In this document: positions 11,103-24,600 of the stretch, in pieces | How the letters are laid out: each line of letters starts with the position of its first letter | How positions within the stretch are numbered: position 1 is the stretch's first letter | DNA from: Apiosordaria backusii | Lineage: Eukaryota > Ascomycota > Sordariomycetes > Sordariales > Lasiosphaeriaceae | NCBI GenBank assembly: GCA_030549205.1 | Contig: JAUKTV010000003.1 | Coordinates: 868,001-932,000, forward strand | Length of the DNA stretch: 64,000 nt | Reading direction: 5' to 3' | Made by a program: the position numbers and the translations under genes | Notes under the pieces: model-generated | The model's input: only the letters and a program-made list of their open reading frames with translations | What the model was told of the DNA's origin: nothing | Database searches by the model: none

Positions 11103-12470
11103 ATGCGCGCATTATCATGGATTCTTTTGCTTGGGTGTGCCTGCTGGGAGGCTGCACGCGCTGCCAAGTTGGTGCCCGGAAAGGCCTTTGATCGGTTGAT
11201 AACCATATGGCTGGAGAATCAGGTTGGTCGCAAAACTCCACCACAACCCTCCAACATGTACTCCATAACACCTTGCTGACCAAACTGGTGGCACGTACAG
11301 GACTATGCCAAGGTTATCTTGGAACCTAGCATCGCCGACCTGAAGAGACGGGGCATTCTGCTCACGCGCTTCTACGCGCATACACATCCGTCCCAGCCAA
11401 ACTACCTGGCCGCCATCGGGGGAGATTATTTCGGAAACGATCACGATGACATGGTTCACATTCCCCAAAATGTCTCGACAGTGGTGGACCTGCTGGATTA
11501 CAGGAACATAAGTTGGGCAGGCTACTTCGAGGACATGCCCGGTCCAGGGTATATGGGCAATTACAGCGATGGCCAAACGGGTAACGGCACATGGGACTAT
11601 GTCAGAAAGCACAAGTACGAAACAATACCCAGCTCGGAATCTCTTGAACCCAAGTTGCTGACGTGGATCCAGCCCATTCGTGTCGTATGAGAGCGTCATT
11701 ATGGAAGGGGAGCGGCTGCTAGCCTTGGACTCGTTTCGTGCGTTCCAAAGAGCCTTCAAAGCAAAGGAGGTTCCCCAATTTGTGTTCATGACCCCTAACA
11801 TGAGTGAGTAGCTCTCCAATCTTCTCATCACCTCTCCACCGTACAGACCAAAGATTAACATTGGACAGTGAACGACGGCCACAACACCAGTAATAAGTTT
11901 GCCGCTGATTGGTCCCACAAGTTTCTTCAACCTCTGCTGGACCCCAAAGCTTTTGACGAAAAGACATTGATCATGCTCACATACGATGAGTCGGAAGATT
12001 ACAGCCAGCCTAACCACATTGTCACTCTGCTCCTTGGGAGCGCCATTCCTCCGGCGCTCAAGGGAACAGAGGACAGCACCTTTTACACCCACTACAGCTT
12101 GCTCTCGACGCTCCAAAACAACTGGATACTGCCCAATCTCGGTAGGTATGACGTTGGGGCAAACGTGTTTCAGTTTGTTGCAGATGCATCTGGTTACACC
12201 AAGAACAAGGAACCCGCGAATGCAGCGTCTGTGAACAATTCGATTTCCTATCCGGGGTTACTTCACAGCGAACCCGCAAACCGATTGGAAATCCCAATAC
12301 CAAACGACAAACTGATTGGTGCTGGCGGTCTCCCGATTCTTGACAAGATTAAACAGAAGTGGTCCGGTGCGATCAAGCAGGTGGGGAAGACGCCGTACGA
12401 CGGAAGCGGGAATGTGTACGATGGTGACAACCCACCAGTCTACAACGCTCCCAACGCCAATTCGGTATAA
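11103..12470 (+). CDS. Secreted acid phosphatase (phosphoesterase family)
   Basis: join(11103..11222, 11301..11614, 11673..11803, 11869..12470), 388 aa. The introns are 78, 58 and 65 bp, and the phases match at every junction. An N-terminal signal peptide covers about residues 1-21 (MRALSWILLLGCACWEAARA). The rest is the phosphoesterase family that contains fungal phosphate-repressible acid phosphatases and phospholipase C-like enzymes. Hallmarks are WLENQ near the N-terminus, THPSQPNYLAAIGGDYFG, TPNMMNDGHN (split by intron 3) and LTYDESEDY. These supply the acidic and histidine metal ligands of the active site. Several N-x-S/T sites fit a secreted glycoprotein. It probably releases phosphate from extracellular organic phosphates; induction by phosphate starvation is expected for the family but is not visible in the sequence. 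Confidence 0.87.
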
Positions 12471-12973
12471 CAATGGAAAGTAAATCAGTACCAACCACAT
12501 ACCTTTCCACGCTGCTCTTTCCACATTTTCTCATCTGCTCAGCTCCTCGCTCCCGATGATGTCCTTGTTCCTTCCCTATCCACCCACTTTGGGCAGGCTG
12601 CAGGTGCCAATGGCCTGCCGTGTCTCCATGTCCCTCACGGCCGGACCTGAACTTCCATCAATCTCTCACACTTCGGAAGGAAAGCTGCAAGTAGGTCTGC
12701 CGCAAGAGGCCCTGACGATGACCCCAACTCTCTCTATTTGTTTCTGCTTCGGCGGAAGGGCCCCTTTCTGTGTCGCTCTGCAGCTCCCTCGTATCTCTTG
12801 ACATCTTCAGACTGCCTTTCCATGCACGAAGGCCTCTTTCTGAGGACCATTACACCGTTGTTTCTTGGAAATACTTGGTAGATTGCTCCCGACCCCCCAA
12901 CTACTACTAGCTACATCTTTGCATGGCTCCGAGTTGGTGATGACGGTTGGCCTGTCCGAGTCACGTCGCAACC
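12471..12973. other. Intergenic, tandem plus-strand genes
   Basis: 3' flank of the phosphatase gene and promoter/5' UTR of the next gene. It is pyrimidine-rich toward 12800-12960 and contains no supported gene. Confidence 0.5.
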
Positions 12974-15900
12974 ATGGCCGTGTTCTGCTGCTGCACTTCG
13001 GCTCGCTCGTCCAAAGCACGGTCAACGACACCGAGAAGCCCCGAGCCTGTGCTACCTTCGCCGCCACCCCCTGCTCGCCTGCCTGGACCTCTTACACTGA
13101 ATCCAGTCAACCCATTGTCCACTGAGACATCGCCCAGATCGCTCTCGTCACTGCAGCCGTCGGTGCCTGCCAGCATCAGCCCTATTGGACCCATTGAGCT
13201 GGGTCAGTTGGTGGTCGAAGACTCGGACAGCGAGGATGAACCTGACCATCCAGCACCACACAACAGGAGCACCAGCACGCTCCAGCTGGTTCGCACTCGT
13301 ATCCGACGTCACCTCTCTCAGGATTCGCTGTCCAAGAGAAAGGCTCGCTCTGCGGTGGGGTGCACTCAGGAAGAGATTCAACGTCGTGCCGAGTTGAAAC
13401 GGCTCATGCATAAGAGGATCCAGGAAGAGCTCCGGAGTGAAGAAGGGCAAGGGTCCTCACACAGTGACGTTTCCTCTGACCGACACCCTGGCAGTCCTAA
13501 GATCGACCTTCTTCCTGGTGGCGGACCACGGGACAATATCGAGTTCTCTGTTACCGAAGACAGCAGGCCCAACTCACCGGGAATGAACAGTCCAGTACCG
13601 GATGCTGATCAGACACATGCTGATGAGACTCAAGAACACCCGTCAGCCTATCCCGAAGCCCTTGCACCGGCTGCCTCAAATTTTGGGACAGTCCGAGAAC
13701 GAAGCTCCTTCCCAGAGATGCCAGCATCGCCAGATCTTGTGCCTCGCCGGTATCCCAGCACCCGGGAGACATCGTCACTCGGCTCTTGGCGGCTTTCTTA
13801 CAGTGCAGGCCAGCTGGATGAGCTCTTCAACTACATTGATCAAGGAGGATCCTCAGGGCAGGCAGATCCTCTGCGATACTCATCCGGCGCACCGCCAGAA
13901 TCTCTGATTCACAACCCAGAATCATCGACATTGCATCCACCACGCCATCCTCACTCATTGTCCCGCTCACATTCATCGCCTGCCAGGCCTGGTACGCAAG
14001 GCAACGAGACCGCATCCATTGCAGAGCAGTCTCCGCTAAGTGTTTGGCTGCGAAGTCAAGGCCTTCGGTCTCGCTCCTCCTCCCTTGCAAGATCATCCGA
14101 TCAAGACTTTGAACAAGGCGCAAGCGTTCAGCAGGCCGAAGTGGTCTACCTGAAGAGATGGAGTTCGGTCCAGAATTCTGCTGTACCAGAAGCTGATATA
14201 CAGCGTCCCGAAATCGTCCACCTCTACGACATGGACATTCATCGACAGCTAGGTACCCGGACTTTTAACACACCAATGGATTCTCCAACACGTTCCAGAT
14301 CAGAACGAAACAGTGGCGCGAGCGGTTCTGGTGGTGCACAAACTTCGGGCAGCACTATGCCTTCATCATCGGATCCCCCAAGCAATAAGTCGACCATCTA
14401 TCACTCTGAAGTCATCTTGGCTCCTCACGACCCGAACGATCTCGGAACAAAATCATCGTCGGTTTACCCATCAAATGGCCAAAGTATGCAGCCGAGTGCA
14501 GGTACCTCAACTCTGGATCTCCCGGGAACGCGAGCACCTCACCATTTACCGCCGGCCTTTACTCTACCAGGCTTCAAATGTATGCCAGTCTTGTGGTTTT
14601 GTGATCTGGTTGTACAGTTGCTGACTCCAGATCAACAGGGCTCGATAGCGTAAATAATCCACACCTCGTTGGCGAATCTGTGGAAAGTCTACATCAAGCA
14701 ATTGGAGAGAACTCGGTCAACAACAGTTCGGCAGTTTTGGAAAGACACCTGGAGGCGCGCAGATCATCACCAGCCACAACTGCTGATGCATCGAGCAGGT
14801 TTCGCAAGGAGTCTCAGTTGGATACTGTGGAGAAGAGTATCGGATACTTTCATCTTGGCCACGGTGCACCTGCGCTTATCGTCAAGCGGTTCCGGAAGGA
14901 AGCAGACACGCCTCCCCCTGAGCCGGTAAAGCACTCTTTTCTCGCGCGCCTCCACCTGACCATCCCAAGAAGAGCCAAATTAGCACCACGAAACTTTGAT
15001 GGTGCCGCCACAGAACAGGAACAGGAGCAGGACCAAGCGTCGGATTCAGAGCCGGAACCATTATCACCACCGCCTAGACAAGTCTCGGGTTGTAGAAGTG
15101 GACGTCCAGACTCATGGGGAACAGCCATGACATCGCCGTATCACCCGCTGACTCCCATTCTTTCCGAATATGAAGGCAGCGCAGATGATCTTTGGAGAGC
15201 AGCTTTACACGACGATGCTCAAAAGCAACAGACCGAGACTCGTAGCAACAAGGGTCATCGACGGGGTTCTAGTTTCCCTGAAAGTCTGAATAAGAGACTC
15301 CAAGCCGTCGCCGATTCGGAACACAGCGGTGGCTCCTCTGGATATATTGGCATTCCCAGCACCGAGCCTTCCTGCCGTTTCTCGTCAGCACCAGGCTCAC
15401 CAGTCTCCCACACAACCGATTGTGGCCTGTCATCCATCGCAGAGACAACTGAAACGCCCAAGCACAGTTTGTCGACAGGCCATCGAAGCCCAATTTACGC
15501 TGCATTTAGTACCCATTACCCGACACAAAGCAGCGACTTCATCCGTGACTGTCCCAAGTCACCGGTGTTACGGACGGGCTCTCGGCTTCGTAACCTTGCT
15601 AGTCCCGTCGAGCAATCCGTCTGTGAGAGTCCCGAGGTCGTCGTCGATCAGCCAGCTACATTCATGGATGATAGCGCACGCCAACCCCACAAAAGCGAAT
15701 CCCGCCTCACGCTCAAGTCAAGCACCCAGTCTTTCCCTGGTAAGTTTGGAAAAGCCATCAAGTCTGGTTTTGAAAAACTGGTTTCCCATCGCGGGCCTTT
15801 GAACGGCGCCAGCTCGAAATCGCTGGAAAGCCTCAAGAGGCGAGGAAGCGGTGCCAAAGCAGAGGTTGTGAAACTTCGAAAATCACAAGACGCAGGAGCA

Positions 15901-16452
15901 TCACACCTCCAGGGCTCGAACTATTGGCAGGCGAATATGCCAGACAGGGGACACAAGATTTCTCTCAGTACTCGAATGGCGACCCTGTTACATACTGACG
16001 GGAGCTTTGAAGCGGAGAAGCCGCAGCGGTATTTGAACCATCATCTACCCCAGCACCGTGTACCTCTGTCCACGCTGTCTCTCAACACCCCCGTCCGAGA
16101 TCGGCAAACAAGCAGCACGACAGACCACAGCAAAGACTCGGCGACGACAACAACAACGGAACGGTTTATTACGCCATTGAGCTCATTTTATCATAGCAAC
16201 AATGATACGGCATCGTTTCATTCTTGTCATCCGGCAGATTTTAAAGGGAGCACGACTGATATCGATTCCATCAAGAGCGATAGCACACTGGTTCATCGAC
16301 TGCATGTTGCGAGTGCGCCTCACTTGAATGCGCTGCCTGTGGGGACGGCAAAGTATCAGACTTGGAGTGGGAGGGAGAGGAGTCGGCCGCTGATTACAGT
16401 GCAGAGTATGGAGAGGATGAGGAGGGTGAATAGGGGGGTGAGGGTTGTGTGA
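12974..16452 (+). CDS. Large Ser/Pro-rich disordered protein of unknown function
   Basis: join(12974..14579, 14639..16452), 1139 aa. The 59-bp intron has a GTATGC donor, a CTGACTCC branch region and a CAACAG acceptor; the junction forms a Trp codon and joins LPGFK to LDSVNN. The start was chosen at the ATG with good context (ACCATGG) that begins MAVFCCC. The protein is dominated by Ser, Pro, Thr and charged residues. Short conserved-looking islands include VEDSDSEDEPDH, a basic helix (QEEIQRRAELKRLMHKRIQEE at about residues 134-154) and FGKAIKSGFEKLVSHRG near residue 915. No catalytic or binding domain was recognised. The three consecutive N-terminal cysteines could be S-acylated and tether the protein to a membrane, which is inference only. 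Confidence 0.75.
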
Positions 16453-19259
16453 TGTGTGAGCTTGGGGAGAGGGGGACTTGGTGAAGGGTGAAGAGGTATG
16501 GTCTAGGATGATCAGCGGGGTGAGTTGAGGCGGAAGAAGGCGGTGGATTATGAAGTTTGTTTGGTTGTTTGTGATGAAGATTATGATCAGGTTTTTGCAT
16601 GGTGGGTTTTTTTTGGTAGGTTAAGGTTTTTATACCATTTCAGCTTTTATGATAGGCGGCCGACCTTGTTGAGGACGAACCGGAAGAGGTAGGTGGAAAA
16701 TTGGCCAGAACATGTATGGTTAGAGTTGTGGTATGTGATATGCATGGGGTGCGGTTATGGGTATTTATAGTGTAGTTTAAAGGGGAGGTTGTAGATATAG
16801 GTTATGTAGCTGAGGGAGAGGGGGGGTGTTGTTAATAGAGTCAATATTGTTGGATGATAAGTACAATTCTCACGGTGACTTTAGCCATTTCGAATTGGCC
16901 AGTCGGATGGATGGATGGCTGCATACTCAGATAAGATACTGACCACTAAGCTATGTATCCAAGTCAGGCTTTTGTGGGAGTGTATGTGAAGGTGAAGTTT
17001 GTGAGTAAAAGTCCAAGGGACGGGTTGATGATTTGTGAGGGAGGAAGGGAGGGAGAGTGTTGGTGAAATGTGTCTTGGCACTGATCTTTGTTGACTAGAT
17101 CTTCTTTACTTCTGTCTCCGAATTGATCTTCATTTATGCGTGACTGGATGAGTGATGATAGTGATAGGAACCCTCGTGGCGAGTTTACTTGCTGACGATA
17201 TTTATAAAAGCATGAAAAGGCAGCTGCTACCAGTTCGAAACCAACTGAATGGAGGCTAACGAGACCCCAAGCATAAAAGCTCCACCTGTCAAAAATGATC
17301 ATCCCTTGGGGGGGACTTTTTAAAGAAAGGGAGGGAAGGTGATAAGGTACGGGATAAGAGTGGGCTTTGCCCCTGTACATGATGCTAGGGCAGGGCAGAT
17401 CGTGACACACGGGCGATGATGAATGATGATGGGATCTTGAGAGGGGTTTAGTGTTCAATCTCTTCCTTGTTTGTTCTCCCTTGCTGTTGTTATCAGTTTA
17501 TATTCGGGTTGTTTGACTGGTGGGTTAGCTAAGGTACCGGGGAGGAGGAAGCAAGATCAGGGTCAGGGACAAGGGGGGGATGCATATGGGTACATATGCG
17601 TGGCGTTTTGGTTTCGTCTCTTCGGATTGTTCAGCTCTTGAAGAATAGGAGGAGCAATCTGGAAAGGTCAAAGTCCTAGACGGGACTTTGCCTCTTTTTC
17701 GACACCGGAGAAAAGGCAAGGCAAGAGCTAGGTAAAGCTGAGCTATTGAGGATTATTGACAGGCTGAGTACGTAATTGCCGTCATAGCTTCCCTTCCCTT
17801 TCTCGGTTGGATCCAAATTTTTGGGTGGACGAACATCGTACGTATATCCAATGTCCATGGATCGACCATCTGTGGCCTGGAAACACACAAACAACAACCA
17901 TGACATGGCTCGGTGACAAGAGAGAGGGGTAATTCGGAGATTTGTGTGTGTGGTCTTTGTTTTCGGTCTTGACGTTTGCGCTGTTTGGTGTTGAGATAGG
18001 GATTTGGCTTTCTGGAATACTGCTCGTAAGATAAAGGCGGCTCTTGGAATTGAGTTTTGGTCCTGATGAATTTGTTCATTGGAACCGACTAATGCACGCC
18101 CTTGCGCGCGCGCTGAATCCCTCGCATGAAGCTGGAACAATCTCAAGTTTGACGCTGACGCTACTTTTTTGCGGCTCCCACAAGTTCGAGAACGTGGGTC
18201 GTCTTGAGAAGGTGATTGATTTACATGTGATTGAGGACCTGACAGGGGTTCTGTGGATCAGTGGGTCGTCCTAGCCGGAAGCGGGTTCCGGCTTTTCAAT
18301 GGTCCAAGCTCTGGGTTTTTGGGCTGATTTTTCCGATGCCAGAAACATCTTTGGTGATGCTGGCAGACAGGACACGGCAGGCAAGAATTGTTGCCGTGTT
18401 CGTATCTGGGTAACATCAATTGACATCTGATGTATACGGCAAGTCTATGTACTGCACGAGACGTGGTGAACCGAGGACCGGTCAGGCGAAATGAAGTTGC
18501 AACACATGCCACTTTTTTCCCGTCTTTTTGTCGTCGTCCATTGCTGTTGGTGCTTTGCTCTGCGCGGCTCATCGCCACTGTTGCTTCGCAAACGGACCTC
18601 CCGGACTTTAATCGAGGTATTTCTCGGAGCTTGGCCTTGACTCGAACAAGCTGCCTCGGCCGCACCTTGAATACCACCGGTAGCTGCCAGATCGAGACGG
18701 TCGAAGAAGGATTCCATGGCATGGCGCCGACGGGTGGGACAGACGGACTCGACGTGGGCTGGCAATCCGGTTCGGTATCTGACATCGGAGACCCCTTGCT
18801 GGACACGGACTGCCGCCGGATGTGGGCCACCAGGGCGGTTACCTTAGCCTGAGGGATGTGTTACCCAAGAATCATCAATCAAGCTTATCAGGGAACCGCT
18901 CAAAGCCGTTAGGTGATGATGGTGGGGCACAGGCCTCTTCACATGCCAGGCAAACAGGATTGGACTTGCGTCGTGGGAGCTTGATGGTGGGGGTGCTGGA
19001 AGTGGGGTCGATAAGGATGTCTGCACGCCAAGGGGGGTCTTTGGCTCGTCTTAGTGGCTGGCGACAAGCTTCCGTCACACGTTCGCGGGCGCTGGTGATA
19101 ATGGACCCGTGGGTTGATGAAAGAAAGTTTGGGTCCAAATGGCGACTGGTGCCAAACCCTGCCACATGAAATAGACCCGTCCTACCCAGGGGCACTTTCC
19201 CAGCATTCCATCACCACATTCCTCCACCCTCTTCCACCATCGCCATTGATCCCACCTGC
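16453..19259. other. 2.8-kb intergenic region
   Basis: Lies between two plus-strand genes. Several open frames occur on both strands, the longest being 190 aa at 18258-18830 on the minus strand, but none has a domain, plausible splice sites or protein-like composition. It probably holds the 3' UTR of the disordered-protein gene and the CAP20 promoter. A long non-coding transcript cannot be excluded. Confidence 0.45.
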
Positions 19260-19269
19260 GTATATATAC
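19260..19269 (+). promoter_or_regulatory. TATA box of the perilipin gene
   Basis: GTATATATAC lies about 75 bases upstream of the ATG at 19344 and is followed by a pyrimidine-rich leader, as in strongly expressed fungal genes. Confidence 0.6.
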
Positions 19270-19343
19270 TACAAGGTAATTTCTCCTCAACTCCTCCGGT
19301 CTCGCTTCACTCGCTATTCTCCTTCTCAGTCAGTCAGTCTAAC

Positions 19344-19983
19344 ATGCCTCACAAGATCGACAAGCAACGCAAGATGCCTTCCTCCAACGTAGTGAACGGT
19401 GACTCGCCTCACTCCGCTACCATCAGGGTAAGTCTTCTCATTTTACCATCCCATTGGCCTCAACCAGCTAACAAAGACCCCCAATCAGCACCTCCTCACA
19501 TACCCCTGCGTTCAGGATGGAGTGAGAACAGTCAAGTCGACCTCCGTTGGCTCCAAGGCCGTCGATCTCAGCAATGGCGTGTACCAGGCCCTCTCTCAGA
19601 ACGTATGGCCCTACTTCGCCGGCCCATACGGATATGTCGCCCCCTACGTCGAACGGGTTGACAGCGTCGGCGACAAGACCCTCGAGGTGATTGAGGAAAA
19701 GTTCCCTGTCGTCAAGAAGCAACCGGGCGAGATCGTCGAGGGTACCAAGCAGATCATCTTCTCCCCCCTCCGCATCGGCCGATCCGTGCGGGACTACATC
19801 CTCTCCATCTACCAGTCCGAGGTCCAGAAGTGTGGCGACTCGTGGACCGCCTACCCCAAGGGCGTTGTTGTCACGGCCCTCAACCTGACCATCGAGGGCG
19901 TCACCACGGCTCGCGACTACATCACCAACGCCAAGGAGCAGGTCAAGAAGGCTGCTCAAGACACGGCCAACGGCAACCAGTAA
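19344..19983 (+). CDS. cap20: CAP20/perilipin-like lipid droplet protein
   Basis: join(19344..19427, 19489..19983), 192 aa. The 61-bp intron has a GTAAGT donor, a GCTAAC branch site and a CAG acceptor. The protein matches the CAP20/MPL1 perilipin family: a short polar N-terminus, a hydrophobic PYFAGPYGYVAPYVERVDSVGD segment (broken here only by counting), then KTLEVIEEKFPVVKKQ and PLRIGRSVRDYILSIYQSE. Family members are about 180-200 aa. CAP20 in Colletotrichum and MPL1 in Metarhizium coat lipid droplets and influence triglyceride mobilisation, appressorial turgor and virulence. Alternative start: a second Met lies ten codons downstream, and many homologues begin near there. Confidence 0.88.
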
Positions 19984-21690
19984 ACTTTGACGTTGTCAAG
20001 GAACGCAACGAATAAGTGGCTGGCAGGTCGGGTGTACGACCATTGTGCTTGATAATGATCATGGCGACGGCGACCGATGATACCCCTGGCTTTCGTCTTC
20101 CTCCTTTGCGGCAATGTAAGGGGGCGGGCAAAGCATCAAATTTTCTCTCCCTTTTCTCGATGGGACCTTGTGTCCTCTGGATCTGGATTATCTCTCTTCA
20201 CGGCCTCGTCTAATTTGGATTTACTTCCACTCTCCTTTGTTCGCACAAATACATGCAACATAACTTTCTTGTCCCTTTTCCTCTTGGCGGAAGGGTTTTG
20301 AAGAGAGAAAAGAAAATATCACATCACTGACTCGGCGCAGTCGAATTTTATGGAATGGCTTTTTCTTCTGGTCTTTTTTGGTCTCAACTTGTATATATCT
20401 TAGCAAAGCATAGATGGATGAATTAGATGGCGACGAAATCTTTTGGTTTAGAAACTTTGTTGCATACTGCATATTTGTTGCTTGTTTGCGTTTGTTGGCA
20501 TGCAATCAAGCGTGTTTTGCAATATTTGACTTTGGCTTTGATGTTTACACAGACTGAGAATCAGGAAGAAGTGCTCCGGAGAGTGAGTGAGGTTAGGGTG
20601 ATATGTCTCGGAATGTCTGAGAGCCCGCAAAGCCGCAATGCAAGGGACCTGAAGTTTGGCTGGTCAAGTTTTTGAGTTCCTGCAAGTATATTGCATGAGT
20701 CAAGTTGAATGATGATATTTTCATCTCATCTTGCGTTACGATTTGCGAAATTGGAGTTGGAATGCTTTTTCAAGATGAAGCTTTTACAAGAAGACATCAA
20801 CCACGTCGAGAACACATAGCTTTTAGACTGCTTTCTATTCATCATAGAAACTGCAATTCAGATACAATAGAGATTACAATGCCAAATCCTGAGGTTTATA
20901 AAGATTTCCGAACTAGATAAACTCTTGCTTATTAGACAGGCCAAGTTATACATACCTACCTGAGATATGACTCTAAACAGGTCCGAACCACACAACCTGC
21001 AAATTCTATCAACACGATATCAAAACGCGAAACATGAGCGCCCCAAAAAAGAACACAACTCATTTTCACCAAACTCCGGAGAGGCACGAGAAGCACAAGG
21101 TTCGTGGCTTATGCCTTTTATTTATAACATTCAAGTCTAAAATATGGGTAGACCTTTCTTGTGTTACCCTACACACCACACCAAAACTTTCTCACACTCT
21201 CTCTTTCTCTCTCACATAGACTTGCCGTGCCGGGGGTATCAAGCACACAGTAAAATAACAAGCCATTTCCTTTCTTCCTCCCAATATCCGCCCAGCCCTA
21301 CAGCAATCCTTCCCCGTCCAAAAAATCCCATCCCAACCCCGGATATAAATGCTACCGATAATCTTGATCCCTTCCTCCCAAAACCCAAAAAAAGAGAGGA
21401 TGAACAAAAGAAATGATGCCCGTCCCGGCTGTGCTATGCTATGCTATGCTGTGCTGTGCTGTGCTCTGTATGCTTTACTCTCATAACAATCATAAAACCT
21501 CCCCCATCTTCACCTCCCTCTCCTCACTGATTACCACCACCACCACCACTCCCACCACCACTCCCCGACGACGCCGAAATCCCAACCAAACTCTCCACAC
21601 TCAACAACCCCCCCTCACTCACACTCCTGCCCCCAACTCCAGAACTAGTCGGCCCAAACATAGGACTAGGACAAGCACTCCCCACCCTAC
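19984..21690. other. Convergent intergenic region, perilipin and TBC genes
   Basis: 3' ends of two convergent genes. It contains a CTATG/CTGTG pentamer run at about 21430-21470. No extra gene is supported. If the TBC reading frame is shifted at 21761-21767 (see findings), the TBC coding region would extend into this stretch as far as 21524. Confidence 0.5.
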
Positions 21691-24600
21691 TCACGCTCCC
21701 CAACCCACTCGGCGTCGTAGCCCCGCTCGCAACCTCCTCACTAACCACAGCCGGTACCACCCCCCCTTCACCCCGTGCTGCCCCTGCAGCACCAGCAAAC
21801 CACCACTACTCTCCTTCTTCAACAACCCCCTTGTCGGCCTCTCCACCTTCCCCTTCTGCTCTTGCTGCCTCCTCCTCTCAGCCAACCTCTCCTCCCTCAC
21901 CCTCACCAACTCCCTCTCCCCCTCAATCGCCCTCCCCCTCCTCCCCTCAATATCCTCCTTCCTCACCAGCCTCCTCAACCCCTCGCTCGCCTGCACCAGC
22001 CCATCAATACTAATCGCGTGATTCGTCATCTGGTGGTTAATATACGTGTACACCCCCGCCGGACTTTGACAGTTCAACAGCTGCGTCTCGTTCAGCTTCA
22101 ATAACGCAAGCGCAACCTGGAACAGAAACGCGCCCCCGTCGTGCGGGGTGCAGAGAACAACATCCCAAACTCTAAACAGCGCTTCGGCAGACAAACAATC
22201 CGTAAAAACCGAGAGGAACCACTGAAACGTCATCGTCTCGAGGTCGATACTCAGTTCCTCAAAGTGAGCCGATAATTTGGGGAGAACCTCTGCCACGTAC
22301 TGTCGGAGAACCACCTGATCAGCCCTTGAGGCAAGCAACGAATGGTCAAAATACCCCGACGGCAAAATCTGCTCCACCATCGCGACCAAAATCCAAAACG
22401 CGTCTTCTGACGAGGGCATGATAAGCAGTAAATTAGCCACGACGAGGTTCATCCCCTGACAGTACCCCACATCTGGATTCCTTCTCGAGTACGCCAGCAG
22501 CACCTCATTCAGCTTCCCAACTCCGGGACCTTTTCGAAAGAATATATTATCGGTAAGTGTCCTCGTAATGTCAGCCTTGATCTGCGCCACCACTTGCGGA
22601 TCGTCTTCCTCTTCAGGCCGGTTGACCAAGTCCTCGTAGTACCCCGGTATCCTTAACGCTTTTGCCCCCGAGCACTCGGACCAGATTTTGGCCCGGAAGG
22701 CCACGGGGATGCCGCCTAGCAGCAGCGAGCGGAACTCAGTGGCCTTGGCCCGGCCGACTTTGCCTTGGACTCCCAGGCTGGCTACGCCTATCAGTTCCCC
22801 GTCTCCGAGGCGGGTTTCCGGCATGACGGCTGTGGCTCGTTGGAAGCGGGCTTCTGCTGCTGCTGCGGCAGCCGCGGCGGCAGCTTCACCGTCGCGCTTG
22901 CGTTCGGCGCGGACTTTGCGGAGGAATTCATTCCAACGTACGGTTCGCTCTCGCTGGAGGGAGTCATGCAAGCGGTTTAAGTTCTCGAGAAGCAGTCTGA
23001 CGGGCTCGGCATCTTCTTTTGCCGGGGTCGAACCGGGCGGTGTCTCTCCGTTGCTCTCGGAGATGGAGGCTGAAATAGACTGAGAGGAAGAAACCGACGA
23101 AGAAGCGGGATGCTGGTCTTCAATCGGGGGCGCAATAGAAACAGTAGTGGTCGTAGCAGAAGGCAAAAAACCTCTTTCCTCCGACATGATACTTGGTGAG
23201 TGACCCGGCGACTTTGGCACCTCGCCCCCTTCCATAAACTCAAACGCCTGGGCGCTAATCAGCGGAGTATGCGACAGCAGCTCTGTGGGAAACGTCGCAA
23301 TCTTGAGGTAGTCCTGCCACCTCTTTGGTTTGGCGTTTTCCTCATTCCCGCCGCGGGGTTGTTCCTCGGTAGAACAAGGCGTGTCTGGCCGGCCTTCACT
23401 CAACACGTCCCATTTTCCACTGGCGCTGTCATCGAGTACGGGAGACATGCCGCTTCGGCCATTGGTCAACATCTCTGTCCTGCTCCCTCTTTTCCCCTGG
23501 CGTGCCATTGCCGCAGCCTCCCGCTGTCGCTTTTTCCTGCGCTGGTCGTAAATGAACCCAAACCGATCAGTAAGATACTCTGACCCGACGAAATTGTTGT
23601 AAATATGCGTCAAGGTAGGCGGTTGCGCTTCTGGCGGTAGAATCGTGTCCATCTCGACAGGTCCATAACTCTGATGTCTCGATATCGCGGCGTTGCCGGG
23701 ACTCGCGCCCATTGTGTCCCATCGTTCTGGCACCTGCGCCCGGGAGGGTATGTCCATCGGTCGAACAGACCCCCCAGCAGTCGTCCTCCGCATCTGCATC
23801 AACGCTTTCGGGCCGCTAACCTGCGCGGAAACAGCGCGATTCGACCCAGTGGTCTTGACACTGGAGGCCGACGAACCCCTCAGAGAACCCCCAGCCTGCG
23901 CGCTACTTGCGCGTCCACGGCCCTCTCCCTCTCGATTTGCAGTCCCACCCCCAGCAACCAGCCTCAGCGCCATACTCGCCAGCGACGGCTTCCTCGCAGC
24001 ATGCGCCGAGTTCACGCTCGAAGCCCTACTAGAACTCCTTTGCGATGATTCCGGCTCAGGGGGTTTAAACAAATCCTCTGGCAGCGTCTGCCTCCTCGGT
24101 TCCACTGCACCACTCCCAGCCGCCTTCACTGTCGCTGCCTCCTCCCCCTTTCCATTACTCCCACTGCTGGCCCCCTGATGACCGCTCCTCTTAACCGTAC
24201 TCCCACTCCCACTCCCACTCCCACCCCCCCAAAGATAATCCTTCCACCCCCTCCCCGTCCCCTTTTGCGACCCTACGTCCCCAGTTTTTGTTGTCTCTTG
24301 CGCTCGCCCCCCTCTAATCGTCCCCCCATCCAACCTCACATCCCCCTCCATAGCATCACTCATCATGTCCTCCAACTCCTCCCCATTCTTCTGCCGTCGT
24401 TTCTGATTCCCCTCCTCCAGCAGCACCCTCAGCCGTGTCTCCAAATCCAAATTCGACAGGCCGCACTCGAGTATAATCTTTCTGAGGGCCCTTTCTCTTT
24501 CATCTGCTCTCCGTCGTAGCATCGCAATCTGCGCATCCCTCGCTGCTAGATCCTCTGCAATTTGCCGGACGAGATTCACCGCCCCGCCCTGTCGCGCGAT

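Noticed and set aside
7129..12470. Biosynthetic gene cluster around the Zn2Cys6 factor
   Set aside because: No polyketide synthase, NRPS, terpene cyclase, P450 or transporter is nearby; the neighbours are a receptor and an acid phosphatase.
18258..18830. 190-aa minus-strand ORF as a gene
   Set aside because: No domain or splice context, and its composition looks like random translation; a competing plus-strand frame covers the same DNA.
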